Shown here piece by piece: positions 1 through 8,664 of a stretch of 64,000 bases of DNA (the first letter of the stretch is position 1; each line of letters begins with the position of its first letter). The notes beneath the pieces were generated by a model, which worked only from the letters and a program-made list of their open reading frames with translations, made no database searches and had not been told where the DNA came from. Location of the stretch: the NCBI RefSeq assembly GCF_036421855.1, contig NZ_JAZGOK010000001.1; one strand, given 5' to 3'. Origin of the DNA: Georgenia_B sunbinii. GTDB taxonomy: Bacteria > Actinomycetota > Actinomycetes > Actinomycetales > Actinomycetaceae. A program made the translations under genes and the position numbers.

Positions 1-1080
1 CTGTGCCTGCCCACGGCGCTGCCGCACCGGACCTTCGTGGCGGTCCGGCCGCGTCCCGACCGGCTCGTGCGGCTGGTCTCGGCGCAGGAGCCGGGCCGGC
101 GAACGGTCGACCTCGACGCCGTCGGGCCGGCCGGGTCGGCGGGCGCGGTGGACGGCTGGCCGGCGTACGTCCTCGGCGTCGCCTGGGCGCTGGTGGCCGA
201 GGGGCTGGCCGACGGCGCGGGCGCCCTGGGCTTCGACATCGCGGTCGACAGCTGCGTGCCGTTCGGCGCCGGGCTGTCCTCGTCGGCGGCGCTCGAGTGC
301 GCCGTCGTCATCGCGCTGGACGAGCTGTGGGGCCTGGGACTCGGCGCCGACGACGCGGGCCGGGCGCGCCTCGCGGCCGCCTGCGTCCGGGCCGAGAACG
401 AGATCGCCGGCGCCCCGACCGGCGGGATGGACCAGGCCGCGGCGCTGCGGTGCCGCGCGGACCACGCCCTCCTGCTCGACTGCCGTGACGGCGCCACGGA
501 GCAGGTGCCGTTCCCGCTGGCCGACGCCGGTCTGGAGCTGCTCGTCATCGACACCAGGGCGCCGCACCAGCTCGTCGACGGGCAGTACGCGGCACGGCGG
601 GCCAGCTGCGAGGCGGCCGCCCGCCGGCTCGGCGTCGCGTCGCTGCGGGAGGTCAGCGACCTCGACGGCGCGCTCGCCGCCCTCGAGGACCCGGTCGAGC
701 GGCGGCGGGTGCGGCACGTCGTCACCGAGATCTCACGGGTGGCCGAGCTCGCCGCCGTCCTGCGGGAGGGGCCGCCGGCCCGGCTGGCGGTCGACCGGCT
801 CGGCGAGGTGATGGCGGCCTCGCACCGCTCGATGCGCGACGACTACGAGATCTCCTGCCCGGAGCTCGACCTCGCGGTCGACACGGCAGTGGCTGCCGGC
901 GCGCGGGGCGCCCGGATGACCGGTGGCGGCTTCGGCGGGTCGGCCATCGCGCTCATCCCCACCGGGAGCGCGCCGGCGGTGGCTGGGGCCGTGACAGCGG
1001 CGTTCGCCGCCGCCGGGTTCGCCGAGCCGCAGCTCCTGCTGGCGCCGGCCTCCGGCCCAGCCGGCCGGGTGGCCGGCTGA
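1..1080 (+). CDS. galK: Galactokinase, 5'-truncated by window edge
   Basis: GHMP-family sugar kinase that phosphorylates galactose at C1 in the Leloir pathway (cytosolic). The frame is open from base 1, so the N-terminus with the usual galactose-binding GEHTDYNGG motif lies upstream; 359 residues are visible. The GHMP ATP-binding motif PFGAGLSSSAA is at about residues 87-97, the ENEIAGAPTGGMDQ segment with the presumed catalytic Asp at about 131-144, and the C-terminal glycine motif RMTGGGFGGS at about 305-314. A GTG at 37 is an internal valine codon rather than a start, because residues before it continue the family (CLPTALPHRTFVAV). The gene ends just before a strong hairpin terminator and converges on the SDR gene. 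Identification is firm; the missing start cannot be judged. Confidence 0.93.
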   Translation: MCLPTALPHRTFVAVRPRPDRLVRLVSAQEPGRRTVDLDAVGPAGSAGAVDGWPAYVLGVAWALVAEGLADGAGALGFDIAVDSCVPFGAGLSSSAALECAVVIALDELWGLGLGADDAGRARLAAACVRAENEIAGAPTGGMDQAAALRCRADHALLLDCRDGATEQVPFPLADAGLELLVIDTRAPHQLVDGQYAARRASCEAAARRLGVASLREVSDLDGALAALEDPVERRRVRHVVTEISRVAELAAVLREGPPARLAVDRLGEVMAASHRSMRDDYEISCPELDLAVDTAVAAGARGARMTGGGFGGSAIALIPTGSAPAVAGAVTAAFAAAGFAEPQLLLAPASGPAGRVAG

Positions 1081-1082
1081 GC

Positions 1083-1126
1083 GAGGGTGCCGCTCCCAGG
1101 CGCAGACCACCGGAAGCGGCACCCTC
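1083..1126. terminator. Bidirectional hairpin terminator
   Basis: A perfect 12-bp inverted repeat (GAGGGTGCCGCT at 1083-1094, AGCGGCACCCTC at 1115-1126) with a 20-nt loop lies between the convergent galK and SDR genes, three bases after the galK stop. It is followed by CTTGT rather than a long T-run, as is common in actinobacteria. It can serve both strands. Confidence 0.8.
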
Positions 1127-1147
1127 CTTGTCGTCGAACGCCGCGGC

Positions 1148-1897
1148 TCAGATCTGGTTCACCCCGCCGTCGACCAGCACGTTCGCGCCCAGCATGAAGC
1201 TGCTGTCGGAAGACGCGAGGAAAGCCACCGCGGCCGCCATCTCCTCGAGACGCGCCGTGCGGCCGATGGGCAGGCTCGCGGCCAGCGTCTCGTTGTATGC
1301 GGCCACGTTCTCCGCCCCGACGAGCTCCACGACGCCGGAGGTCTCGGTCGGACCCGGCGAGATCGCGTTGACGCGGATGCCTCGGTCCTTGAGCTCGTTC
1401 GCCCACGTGCGCGTGAAGCTGCGCAGGGCCGCCTTCGAGGCCGCGTAGGCACCCATGCTCGGAGCGCCCCGGTCCGCAGAGGTGGAGGCGTTGATGATCA
1501 CCGATGCACCCTCATTAAGGAGCGGGATGGCCTTCTGCACCGTCAAGACGGTGCCGACGACGTTGACGCCGAAAACGTTACCGAGGTCCGCCTCCGTGAG
1601 GTCGTCGATCGTCGCGAAGGTGGCGATCCCCGCGTTCGCGAACAGGACGTCCAGTCCCCGGCCACGGGCGGCGACCGCCTCGTACAGGCGATCAAGATGG
1701 GCCGGCTTCGTGATGTCGCCGGGCACGGCCGTCACGTTGCGGCCGATAGCCGCGACGGCCTCGCTCAGCTCGCTCTCGCGTCGGCCCGTGATGAAGACGT
1801 ACGCCCCCTCGTCCACCATTCGCGCAGCGGCGGCGCGGCCGATCCCGTTCGTGCCACCTCCAGTAACAACTGCCGTCTTGCCTTCAAGTCTGTTCAC
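1148..1897 (-). CDS. SDR-family NAD(P)-dependent oxidoreductase
   Basis: A 249-residue classical short-chain dehydrogenase/reductase; substrate unknown. Visible motifs: the nucleotide-binding TGGGTNGIG at 12-20, NAG at 88-90, a catalytic Ser near 138-140, and YAASK with Tyr152 and Lys156. The C-terminal DGG(V) near 243-246 is also typical of the family. The frame is open further upstream, but GTG at 1897 is preferred: it starts VNRLEGKTAVVTGG, as in relatives, and is preceded by AGAGGAAG at good spacing. The upstream alpha/beta-hydrolase gene ends only 40 bp before it on the same strand, so the two are probably co-transcribed. Physiological role inferred only as redox or detoxification. Confidence 0.88.
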   Translation of the reverse strand: MNRLEGKTAVVTGGGTNGIGRAAAARMVDEGAYVFITGRRESELSEAVAAIGRNVTAVPGDITKPAHLDRLYEAVAARGRGLDVLFANAGIATFATIDDLTEADLGNVFGVNVVGTVLTVQKAIPLLNEGASVIINASTSADRGAPSMGAYAASKAALRSFTRTWANELKDRGIRVNAISPGPTETSGVVELVGAENVAAYNETLAASLPIGRTARLEEMAAAVAFLASSDSSFMLGANVLVDGGVNQI

Positions 1898-1937
1898 TGC
1901 TGTTCTTCCTCTCTGTGTGCGTGTCTCGGTGAGTGCG

Positions 1938-2810
1938 TCATGAGGTGGCGCTGCCGTCCTCGCCGTGGAGCGAGCCGATGAAGGAGCGCAGTGCACCGTT
2001 GACGTCGTCGGCGTGCGTCCAGAGCAGTCCGTGGGGTGCGCCCTCGATCTCCACGTAGCGGGCGTCCGGCAGTGCCTGGGCGAAGCGGCGGGCCGTCGCG
2101 TCGATGGGCAGAATCCTGTCTGCGGTGCCGTGCAGGATCAGAGCCGGTATCCCGCTGCTGCGGACAGCGTCGACGTCGGTACGGAAGTCCTCGATCCAGG
2201 AGGAGACGACGGCGTAGGACGCCACCGGGGCGCTGGCGACCGCGACGTTCCAGCTTGCGGTCACCGCTTCCTGGCTGATCCGAGAGCCGAGGTTCTCGTC
2301 GAGGTTGTAGAAGTTGGAGAAGAATTGCGTGTACCAGGCGTAGCGGTCACCCGTCGCCTGGGCGGCGATGCCGTCGAACACCTCCTGCGGCACGCCTTCG
2401 GGGTTGTCCTCTCGGGCGACGAGGAACGGCTCGAGGGAGGCAAGGAACGCCAGGGCGGCCACGCGCTCGTGGCCATGTCGGGCGACGTAGCGGGCAAGCT
2501 CGCCGGTCCCCATCGAGAACCCGACCAGGACCACGTCACGCAGGTCAAATGCCTCGAGGACCGTGTTCAGATCAGCAGCGAAGGTGTCGTAGTCGTAGCC
2601 GAGCCCGACCTTCGACGACCGGCCGAAGCCCCGTCGGTCGTAGGTGATGACGCGGTAGCCCCCGGCCAGCAGGTCCCGTGTCTGGTGCTCCCAGCTGTGG
2701 CCGTCGAGCGGGTACCCGTGGATGAGCACGATGGGCTGCCCCGCGCCCTGATCCTCGTAGTACAGCTCGATCGGCGTGCTGTTCTCGGTCCCGACGTTGA
2801 TGTATCCCAT
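1938..2810 (-). CDS. Alpha/beta hydrolase, non-heme chloroperoxidase-like
   Basis: A 290-residue cytosolic alpha/beta-hydrolase of the non-heme haloperoxidase/esterase group. The catalytic triad is visible: nucleophile Ser99 in GFSMG, Asp231 in HGTAD, and His260 in GAPHGL; the oxyanion-hole loop HGYP is at 31-34. No signal peptide is present. The true reaction may be ester hydrolysis or perhydrolysis; halogenation is a historical name and not implied. The gene sits between the kinase and SDR genes on the same strand. The kinase start lies about 90 bp upstream, so read-through is possible, but a separate promoter cannot be excluded. Confidence 0.88.
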   Translation of the reverse strand: MGYINVGTENSTPIELYYEDQGAGQPIVLIHGYPLDGHSWEHQTRDLLAGGYRVITYDRRGFGRSSKVGLGYDYDTFAADLNTVLEAFDLRDVVLVGFSMGTGELARYVARHGHERVAALAFLASLEPFLVAREDNPEGVPQEVFDGIAAQATGDRYAWYTQFFSNFYNLDENLGSRISQEAVTASWNVAVASAPVASYAVVSSWIEDFRTDVDAVRSSGIPALILHGTADRILPIDATARRFAQALPDARYVEIEGAPHGLLWTHADDVNGALRSFIGSLHGEDGSATS

Positions 2811-2900
2811 CTCTTCCTCCCTGTGGTGAGCCCAGTGCGAGCCGTTCGCCTGGGCGGATCATGTGGTGGCTTTCTTCTCGTCACGCGCTGGTCGACAAGA

Positions 2901-3821
2901 TCAGCCCGAGCGCACGGCGGCGGAGGCCGTCGACCGCACTGCGCGGTGCCAGGGCGGGGGGACCGGGACCAGGGTCGTCGACGCGGCCCGGAGCGCTTCA
3001 CTGAACGATCGAGCGCTCTGGAACCGGTCGCCCGCGTCCTTGGCGAGGGCAGTGAGCAGCACCGCGTCGAGCGCCGCAGTGACCTCGGCGCGGAAGTCGC
3101 TGGCTCTTCGCGGGGCCTGGTACACGTGCTGATAGGCGCCGGCAACCGAGCTGTCACCGGCGAAGGGCGGCCGACCGGTCAGCAGCTCGTAGAGCAGGCA
3201 GCCCGCGGAGTACAGGTCGCTCCGGGCGTCGGCGATCTCGCCGCGCACCTGCTCCGGAGAGAGGTACTGAGCGGTTCCGAGGAACGTATGGGTCTGGGTG
3301 GCCGTGGCGCCGTGGTCATTCTCGACGCGCGCGATCCCGAAGTCGACGACCTTGATCTCGTCGGCGGGTGTGACCATGACGTTGGCGGGCTTGATGTCGC
3401 GATGGACAACACCCGCGCGATGGCTGAACTCGAGCGCCGACAGGACACCGAGCTGATACCGGATCGCCTCCTCCAGCGTGAGCGCGCCCTCGCGGAGGCG
3501 GGCCCGCAGCGACTGGCCGGGGACGTACTCCAGGACGATGAACGCCACGTTCGCCTCGTCCGCCCGGCTGCCGTCGTCGCGCCCGTGCCCGACGTCGTGG
3601 ACCGCGACGATGGCCGGGTGGTCGAGGCCGGCAAGTGCCTGCGATTCCCGGCCGAACCTGGATCTCACCAGCGGGTCACGGGCCAGCTCGTCGCGGAGCA
3701 CCTTGACCGCGACCCAGCGCTCGCACCGGATGTCACGGGCCAGGTGGACCACGGCCATGCCGCCCCGGCCCAGGACGTCGCGGAGCTCGTAGCGTCCGCC
3801 AAGCACGCGAGCCGTGCTCAT
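2901..3821 (-). CDS. Soluble Hanks-type Ser/Thr protein kinase
   Basis: A 306-residue kinase of the PknB class made almost entirely of the catalytic domain. Visible motifs are the glycine loop GRGGMAVV at 18-25, ATP-binding Lys40, HRDIKPAN at 140-147, DFG at 160-162, SPEQ near 188, and SDLYSAG at 201-207. After about residue 280 there is only a short proline/alanine-rich tail; no transmembrane helix, PASTA or sensor domain is visible, so it should be cytosolic. GGGAGA lies just before the ATG at 3821. It is transcribed away from the LAL regulator at 4110, with which it shares a 288-bp divergent region. The substrates are unknown. Confidence 0.93.
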   Translation of the reverse strand: MSTARVLGGRYELRDVLGRGGMAVVHLARDIRCERWVAVKVLRDELARDPLVRSRFGRESQALAGLDHPAIVAVHDVGHGRDDGSRADEANVAFIVLEYVPGQSLRARLREGALTLEEAIRYQLGVLSALEFSHRAGVVHRDIKPANVMVTPADEIKVVDFGIARVENDHGATATQTHTFLGTAQYLSPEQVRGEIADARSDLYSAGCLLYELLTGRPPFAGDSSVAGAYQHVYQAPRRASDFRAEVTAALDAVLLTALAKDAGDRFQSARSFSEALRAASTTLVPVPPPWHRAVRSTASAAVRSG

Positions 3822-4109
3822 GAGATCTCCCTGCCTCTCTGGTGGTCGGTGCGTCGGTCCGCACCGGGGACGGGTCCAGCCACCCTGGTGCGCCGGGGAC
3901 CGGGGGCCGGTCGTGGCGACGTCCTCAGGCTCGCAGCGACGGCCGCGCCCTCGCGTCGGTGACGGCCACGTAAATCACCACCGCCTCGCGCTCCCCGTGA
4001 CCTCGCAGGCCTGGTAGTGCCCCGAAGCCGTCCCGCGTCGCGACAGGGACGACTACTGTGACGGCTACCTACTCGGACCGGTTGATGGGAGCACAACCTG
4101 GCGGATCTC
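3822..4109. promoter_or_regulatory. Divergent intergenic region (kinase / LAL regulator)
   Basis: This 288-bp region holds no convincing gene and must contain promoters for both flanking genes. The 16-mer ACCTACTCGGACCGGT at 4067-4082, 27 bp before the LAL start, recurs with 13 of 16 matches at 13152-13167 in another non-coding stretch. It may be an operator or promoter element. No other clear repeat was seen. Confidence 0.35.
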
Positions 4110-6836
4110 GTGGGCCGGCGCTCAGAGCGTGACGCGGTCGAGAAGGTCCTCTCCCTGGCCCTGGCCGGGCGCAGCGGCTCCCTTGTGCTGCGCGGAGAAG
4201 CCGGGATCGGGAAGACTGCCCTGCTCGAGCACGCGCGGCAGACGGCCCTCGCGTCAGCCTTCCGCGTGGAGTCCTCGGTCGGCTCCGAGTCCGAGACGCA
4301 GTTCGCGTTCGCGGGCCTCCACCAGCTGTGCGCTCCCCTGCTGGACCGCACCGGAACGTTGCCCGAGCCCCAGCAGGCCGCGCTCGGAGTGGCGTTCGGA
4401 CTCCAGGGTGGTGGCGCGCCGGACCGGTTCCTGGTCGGGCTGGCGACGCTCCACCTGCTGGCCGAGGTCGCCGAGGAGGGGCCACTGCTGTGTCTGGTCG
4501 ACGACGCGCAGTGGCTGGACGAGGCATCGGCGCAGGTCCTGGCCTTCGTGGCCCGACGGCTGGGGGCCGAGAGCCTGGCCCTCGTGTTTGGGGTGCGCGA
4601 CTCCGATGAGGGTGATCGCCTGCCGTTTGCCGGCTTGCCGGGGCTACGCCTGGAGCGGCTCGGGGAACCGGACGCCCGTGCGCTGCTGGATGACGCGGTG
4701 CGTACGCCGCTGGACGAGCGAGTGCGCGACAGGGTCCTTGCCGAGGCCGGCGGCAACCCCTTGGCGCTGCTGGAGCTGCCCAGCAGTGCACCGCCGGCGG
4801 AGTTCGCCGGCGGTTTCGAGCTGCCCGATGCGCTGAGTGTCCCGCGCCGCCTGGAGGAGAGCTTCCGACGCCGGTCAGCCAGCCTGCCCCCGCAGACGCA
4901 GCTGCTCGTGCTGGCCGCCGCGTCCGAACCGACCGGCGACGCGGAACTGCTGTGGCGCGCGATCGCGCACCTCGACATCACAGCGGAGGCGGCCACCCCC
5001 GCGGAGGCAGCCGGCCTGCTCGAGATCGACTCGCGGGTGCGGTTCCGTCATCCACTGGTGCGCTCGGCGGTCTATCAGGCGGCCATGCCGCCGGACCGTC
5101 GGCGCGCCCACGCCGCGCTCGCCGAGGCCACCGACCCACAGGCCGACCCGGACCGCCGTGCCTGGCACCGCGCGCAGGCGGTGCAAGGTACCGACGAGGA
5201 CGTGGCCACCGACCTGGAACGCTCGGCCAGTCGGGCCCGCGCCTGCGGCGGGCTGGCCGCTGCAGCCGCGTTCCTCCAGCAAGCAGCCGAGCTGACCCCG
5301 GACCCTGCTGACCGTGCGAGCCGAGCATTGGAGGCCGCGTACGCCAAGCACGCGGCAGGTGCGTCCGAGACCGCTTTGGAGCTGCTGACAATCGCTGCGG
5401 CCGGGCCGCTGGACGCCCTGCAAGGTGCCCGCGTCGAGCTGCTGCGCGCCCAGATCGCTTTCAACCTCATTCGCGGCAGCGAGGTGCCGAGGCTGCTGCT
5501 CAAAGCTGCCAGGACGCTCACCCCACTGAATGCTGCGCTGGCTCGCGACACCTATCTGGATGCCATCGACGCTGCGCTCATCAGCGGTGGCCACGATGCG
5601 GTCCGTGTTGCCACAGCCGCCGGGGCGGCTCCCGACGCCGCCGTGCCACCACGGTCCTCGGACCTGCTCATGGACGGCCTCGTGAGGACGTTCACGGCAG
5701 GGTACGCGGCAGGGGCGCCAGCACTCAGATCCGCATTGGAGGCGTTCCGCGACCAGGGGGACAACCGCCGGGCGCTCGAGGGTCGCAGTGACCGCTGGCT
5801 GTGGCTGGCCGCTCGCAGCGCCATTGGGATCCTTGATGATGAGCTTGCCCACGTGCTGGCGAGCCGTCACGTACAGCTGGCTCGCGAGACCGGCGCCTTG
5901 GGGACGCTGCCCGCTGCCCAGAGCTCCTTGGCCAACGTCTTGATCCTGGCCGGGGAGCTCACTCGCGCCGGGGAGCTGGCCGCCGAGTCCACGGCGATCG
6001 CCGAGGCAACCGGCGCAGCGCCCCTCAGGCACACTCTCGCCGCGCTCGCCGCGTGGCGTGGCGATGATGTCGCCGCTGCCCAGCTGAACGAAGCCATGCT
6101 CCCGGGCCCCACCGATCCCGATGGCGACACAGAGGTCGCCGTGGCCCAGTACGCGATGGCCGTGCTGCACAACGGTCTGGGCAACTACGCACAAGCGCAG
6201 ACGGCGGCGAGACGGGCCTGCGAGACCGACGAGCTGGGGCTCACCAACATCGCCCTGCCGGAGCTCATCGAGGCGGCCGTGCGTGCTGGCCACCCGGACA
6301 TCGCGGCGAGCGCCCTGGAGCAGTTCGACTCGCGCGCGCTCGCCTGCAACACGTCCTGGGCACTCGGGCTGAGGGCACACTCGCGCGCGCTGACCTGCAC
6401 AGGGCCGGACGCCGAGGAGCACTACCGCGAGGCGATCGAGCAGCTGCGACGCTGCCGGATGGCCGTCTACCTCGCCCGTACCCATCTCGGCTACGGCGAG
6501 TGGCTGCGCCGCAAGGGCCGCCGTCAGGATGCCCGCGAGCAGCTCCGCACCGCCCACGCGCTGTTGTCGGACATGGGTGCGGAGGCCTTTGCCGCGCGCG
6601 CCGCCCGCGAGCTCCGCGCCACCGGCGAGCACCCACGCGCACGGAGCGCGCAGCCGACCGACGCGCTCACCACCCAGGAGCTGCATGTCGCCCGGCTGGT
6701 AGCCACCGGAGCAACCTCCCGTGAGGTCGGCGCGCAGCTGTTCCTCAGCCCCCGGACCATCGAAGCCCACCTGCGCAGCATCTTCCGCAAGCTCGGCATC
6801 ACCTCCCGCCGCGAGCTCAAGCTCCACCTTCCCTGA
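4110..6836 (+). CDS. LAL-type AAA+ ATPase / LuxR transcriptional regulator
   Basis: A 908-residue large ATP-binding LuxR regulator. The N-terminal P-loop ATPase has Walker A GEAGIGKT at 29-36 and a Walker B-like LLCLVDDAQWLD around 125-136. A long alpha-helical, TPR-like middle (about 350-820) is probably the ligand or partner module. A LuxR helix-turn-helix of about 55 residues occupies the C-terminus (LTTQELHVARLV...SPRTIEAHLRSIF). An in-frame stop at 4083-4085 bounds the gene. GTG at 4110 starts the expected LVGR-like segment, but CTG at 4098 has a better placed ATGGGAG upstream, so the N-terminus could be four residues longer. Targets may be the adjacent redox genes, which is inference from position only. 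Confidence 0.9.
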   Translation: MGRRSERDAVEKVLSLALAGRSGSLVLRGEAGIGKTALLEHARQTALASAFRVESSVGSESETQFAFAGLHQLCAPLLDRTGTLPEPQQAALGVAFGLQGGGAPDRFLVGLATLHLLAEVAEEGPLLCLVDDAQWLDEASAQVLAFVARRLGAESLALVFGVRDSDEGDRLPFAGLPGLRLERLGEPDARALLDDAVRTPLDERVRDRVLAEAGGNPLALLELPSSAPPAEFAGGFELPDALSVPRRLEESFRRRSASLPPQTQLLVLAAASEPTGDAELLWRAIAHLDITAEAATPAEAAGLLEIDSRVRFRHPLVRSAVYQAAMPPDRRRAHAALAEATDPQADPDRRAWHRAQAVQGTDEDVATDLERSASRARACGGLAAAAAFLQQAAELTPDPADRASRALEAAYAKHAAGASETALELLTIAAAGPLDALQGARVELLRAQIAFNLIRGSEVPRLLLKAARTLTPLNAALARDTYLDAIDAALISGGHDAVRVATAAGAAPDAAVPPRSSDLLMDGLVRTFTAGYAAGAPALRSALEAFRDQGDNRRALEGRSDRWLWLAARSAIGILDDELAHVLASRHVQLARETGALGTLPAAQSSLANVLILAGELTRAGELAAESTAIAEATGAAPLRHTLAALAAWRGDDVAAAQLNEAMLPGPTDPDGDTEVAVAQYAMAVLHNGLGNYAQAQTAARRACETDELGLTNIALPELIEAAVRAGHPDIAASALEQFDSRALACNTSWALGLRAHSRALTCTGPDAEEHYREAIEQLRRCRMAVYLARTHLGYGEWLRRKGRRQDAREQLRTAHALLSDMGAEAFAARAARELRATGEHPRARSAQPTDALTTQELHVARLVATGATSREVGAQLFLSPRTIEAHLRSIFRKLGITSRRELKLHLP

Positions 6837-6852
6837 CCGGCCCGGTGCGGCT

Positions 6853-6869
6853 CCACCGACGATCGGTGG
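6853..6869. terminator. Short hairpin after the LAL gene
   Basis: CCACCGA at 6853-6859 and TCGGTGG at 6863-6869 are a perfect 7-bp inverted repeat with a 3-nt loop. It lies 16 bp after the LAL stop and 45 bp before the ATG of the next gene. It could end LAL transcription, or act as an operator for the following gene, since a second CTACCGAT half-site follows at about 6873. Confidence 0.45.
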
Positions 6870-6914
6870 CTTCTACCGATGCGAAGGCCAGGCCGTGACG
6901 GCCAGCCTGGTCCC

Positions 6915-7573
6915 ATGAAGGTCTTCATCATTGGCGTCAGCGGGGCCGTCGGTCGCCTGCTGGCAAGGAACCTGATCGGCCGGGGCGACGACGTCGCCGG
7001 GCTGGTGCGTCGTGACGAGCAGCGGACCGCTCTCTCGGGCCGCGGAGTCATGGCTCAGGGGCTCAGCTCGCGGACCTCACTGCCGACTCGCTGGCCCCCA
7101 TGCTCACCGGGGCCGACGTCGTCGTCTACACGGCTGGTTCCAACGGCGGTTTGAGGGAGGTGACGGCCGCCGTCGACGGCGACGGCGTGGTGAAGGCGCT
7201 CGAGGCGACACACCTCGCCGGTGTGGAGCGCTTCGCGCTGGTGTCGGTACTTCCCGAGGCCGGGCGCGGGCAGGATCTCGGCGAGGACGTGGAGTTCTAC
7301 TTCGCGGTGAAGAAGTTGATCGACGTCACGGTCAGTATGAGCGACCTCGACTGGCTGATCCTGCGGCCGTCCCTACTCGTCGACCGCGACGGGACCGGGA
7401 CGATCTCGCTCGGTGCGGCGCAGCCCCACGACGAGATCCCACGCCAGGACGTGGCCGCCACACTGGCCGAGCTACTCCACGAGCCCCGGATCCGTCGGCG
7501 GATCCTCGAGCTCACTCAGGGGACGACGCCGATTGCCAGCGCGGTGCGGGCCAACGTGATCAGGGATGCATGA
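6915..7573 (+). pseudogene. NAD(P)-binding atypical SDR, frameshifted
   Basis: The frame starting at ATG 6915 encodes a Rossmann start, MKVFIIGVSGAVGRLLARNL, and runs in register to about 7060. From there homology-like sequence continues in a different frame (LADLTADSLAPMLTGADVVVYTAGS onward) to a stop at 7573. Going from the first frame to the second is equivalent to loss of one base (or gain of two) near 7050-7065, inside CTCAGGGGCTCAGCTC. The composite of about 219 residues resembles NmrA-like/SDR_a5 NAD(P)H-binding proteins, with the YFAVKK segment in the second part. It overlaps the 3' end of the convergent quinone oxidoreductase by 14 bp. It is either a genuine recent pseudogene or a sequencing error in a G-rich run. 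Confidence 0.75.
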
Positions 7574-8609
7574 CGATCTTGCCGACGTGACGGCGTCGAC
7601 CGAGCTCCTCCTGCGCCTGTGCAGCCTCGTCGAGCGGGTAGGCCCTTGCGATGACGGGGTAGACCTGGGCTTGGCGCGCGATGTCCATCAGCTGGGCGAA
7701 GTGGGCGGGCGTGTGCATGCTGGAACCGATGATCCGGGCGTTGTGGAGATAGAGCCGGCGCACGTCGAACGCGACGGCGTGCCCACCGAGAGCACCCGCG
7801 ACCACCCATCTGCCTCCCTCGCGCAGCAGTGAGAGACCGTCACCGACAAGGTCTCCGGCCACGACGTCGAGGACGACGTCGACGCCGCCACCCGAGGCAA
7901 CGCGGGCCTGCGCCACGACGTTCTGCGCGCGGTCGATCACCTCATGGGCTCCCGCCCGACGCACGGGCTCGTGCTTGGAGCCGCTGCTGACCGCAAGGAC
8001 CCGCGCGCCACGTGCCCGGGCGAGCTGGACGAGCGCAAGGCCCACCCCACCCGACGCGCCGGTCACCAGGACGGTCTCCGCCGCGCGCACTGCGCCGCGT
8101 TCGATCATGCCCAGCGCGGTGCCGTAGGCAGTGGGCAGGGCGGCGAGCTGGGCGTCCGAGAGCGGAGAGGCGGTGACGTCGTGGGTGTGGTGGACCGGCG
8201 CGGTGACGTACTCGGCGTGGCCGCCGTCCCGCTCGCTGCCCATCAGGCCGACAGGGTTCGCCGCCGGCCCCTCGGCGTCGTAGATCGCAGGGTCGATCAC
8301 CACCCTGCGCCCGACCAGCCGTGACTCACGGTCCGGACCGACCGCTGCGACGACACCTGCGACGTCGGCGCCCTGGATGCGAGGGAACTCGACCGGGCCG
8401 CGCCACCCGGCCAAGGCCTCGGGGACGCCCGGAGCCCCGTAGGCGCCCTGCCGGGTCCATAGATCGGTGTTGTTCAGCGCCACCGCGCGGACCTCGACCA
8501 GCACCTCGCCCACGTCGGGCACCGGCACCGGGACTCGGACAACCTCCAGCACCTCCGGGCCGCCGTGCCTCGCGATCTTCACCGCTGTCATCTGCTCGGG
8601 CACACTCAT
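7560..8609 (-). CDS. Zinc-independent quinone oxidoreductase (MDR), copy 1
   Basis: A 349-residue medium-chain dehydrogenase/reductase of the NADPH:quinone reductase group. It has an N-terminal GroES-like domain with the RAVALNNTDLW segment at 41-51, a Rossmann domain with GASGGVG at 184-190, and a C-terminal HVGKIVMHP that is typical of the family. The structural-zinc cysteine cluster of alcohol dehydrogenases is absent. ATG at 8609, preceded by GGAGGAGAAG, fixes the start although the frame is open further upstream. It is about 86% identical by hand count (299 of 349) to the gene at 13179-14249. It lies downstream of the secreted hydrolase on the same strand, with 55 bp between them. Confidence 0.9.
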   Translation of the reverse strand: MSVPEQMTAVKIARHGGPEVLEVVRVPVPVPDVGEVLVEVRAVALNNTDLWTRQGAYGAPGVPEALAGWRGPVEFPRIQGADVAGVVAAVGPDRESRLVGRRVVIDPAIYDAEGPAANPVGLMGSERDGGHAEYVTAPVHHTHDVTASPLSDAQLAALPTAYGTALGMIERGAVRAAETVLVTGASGGVGLALVQLARARGARVLAVSSGSKHEPVRRAGAHEVIDRAQNVVAQARVASGGGVDVVLDVVAGDLVGDGLSLLREGGRWVVAGALGGHAVAFDVRRLYLHNARIIGSSMHTPAHFAQLMDIARQAQVYPVIARAYPLDEAAQAQEELGRRRHVGKIVMHP

Positions 8610-8664
8610 GCTTCTCCTCCACTCGTCTCGCGGCTGACAGGACACCCCTGCCGGCCGCGCGTGC

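Noticed and set aside
1965..3962. A 665-codon open frame antisense to the hydrolase and kinase genes
   Set aside because: The opposite strand has two genes with complete catalytic motifs; this frame has none.
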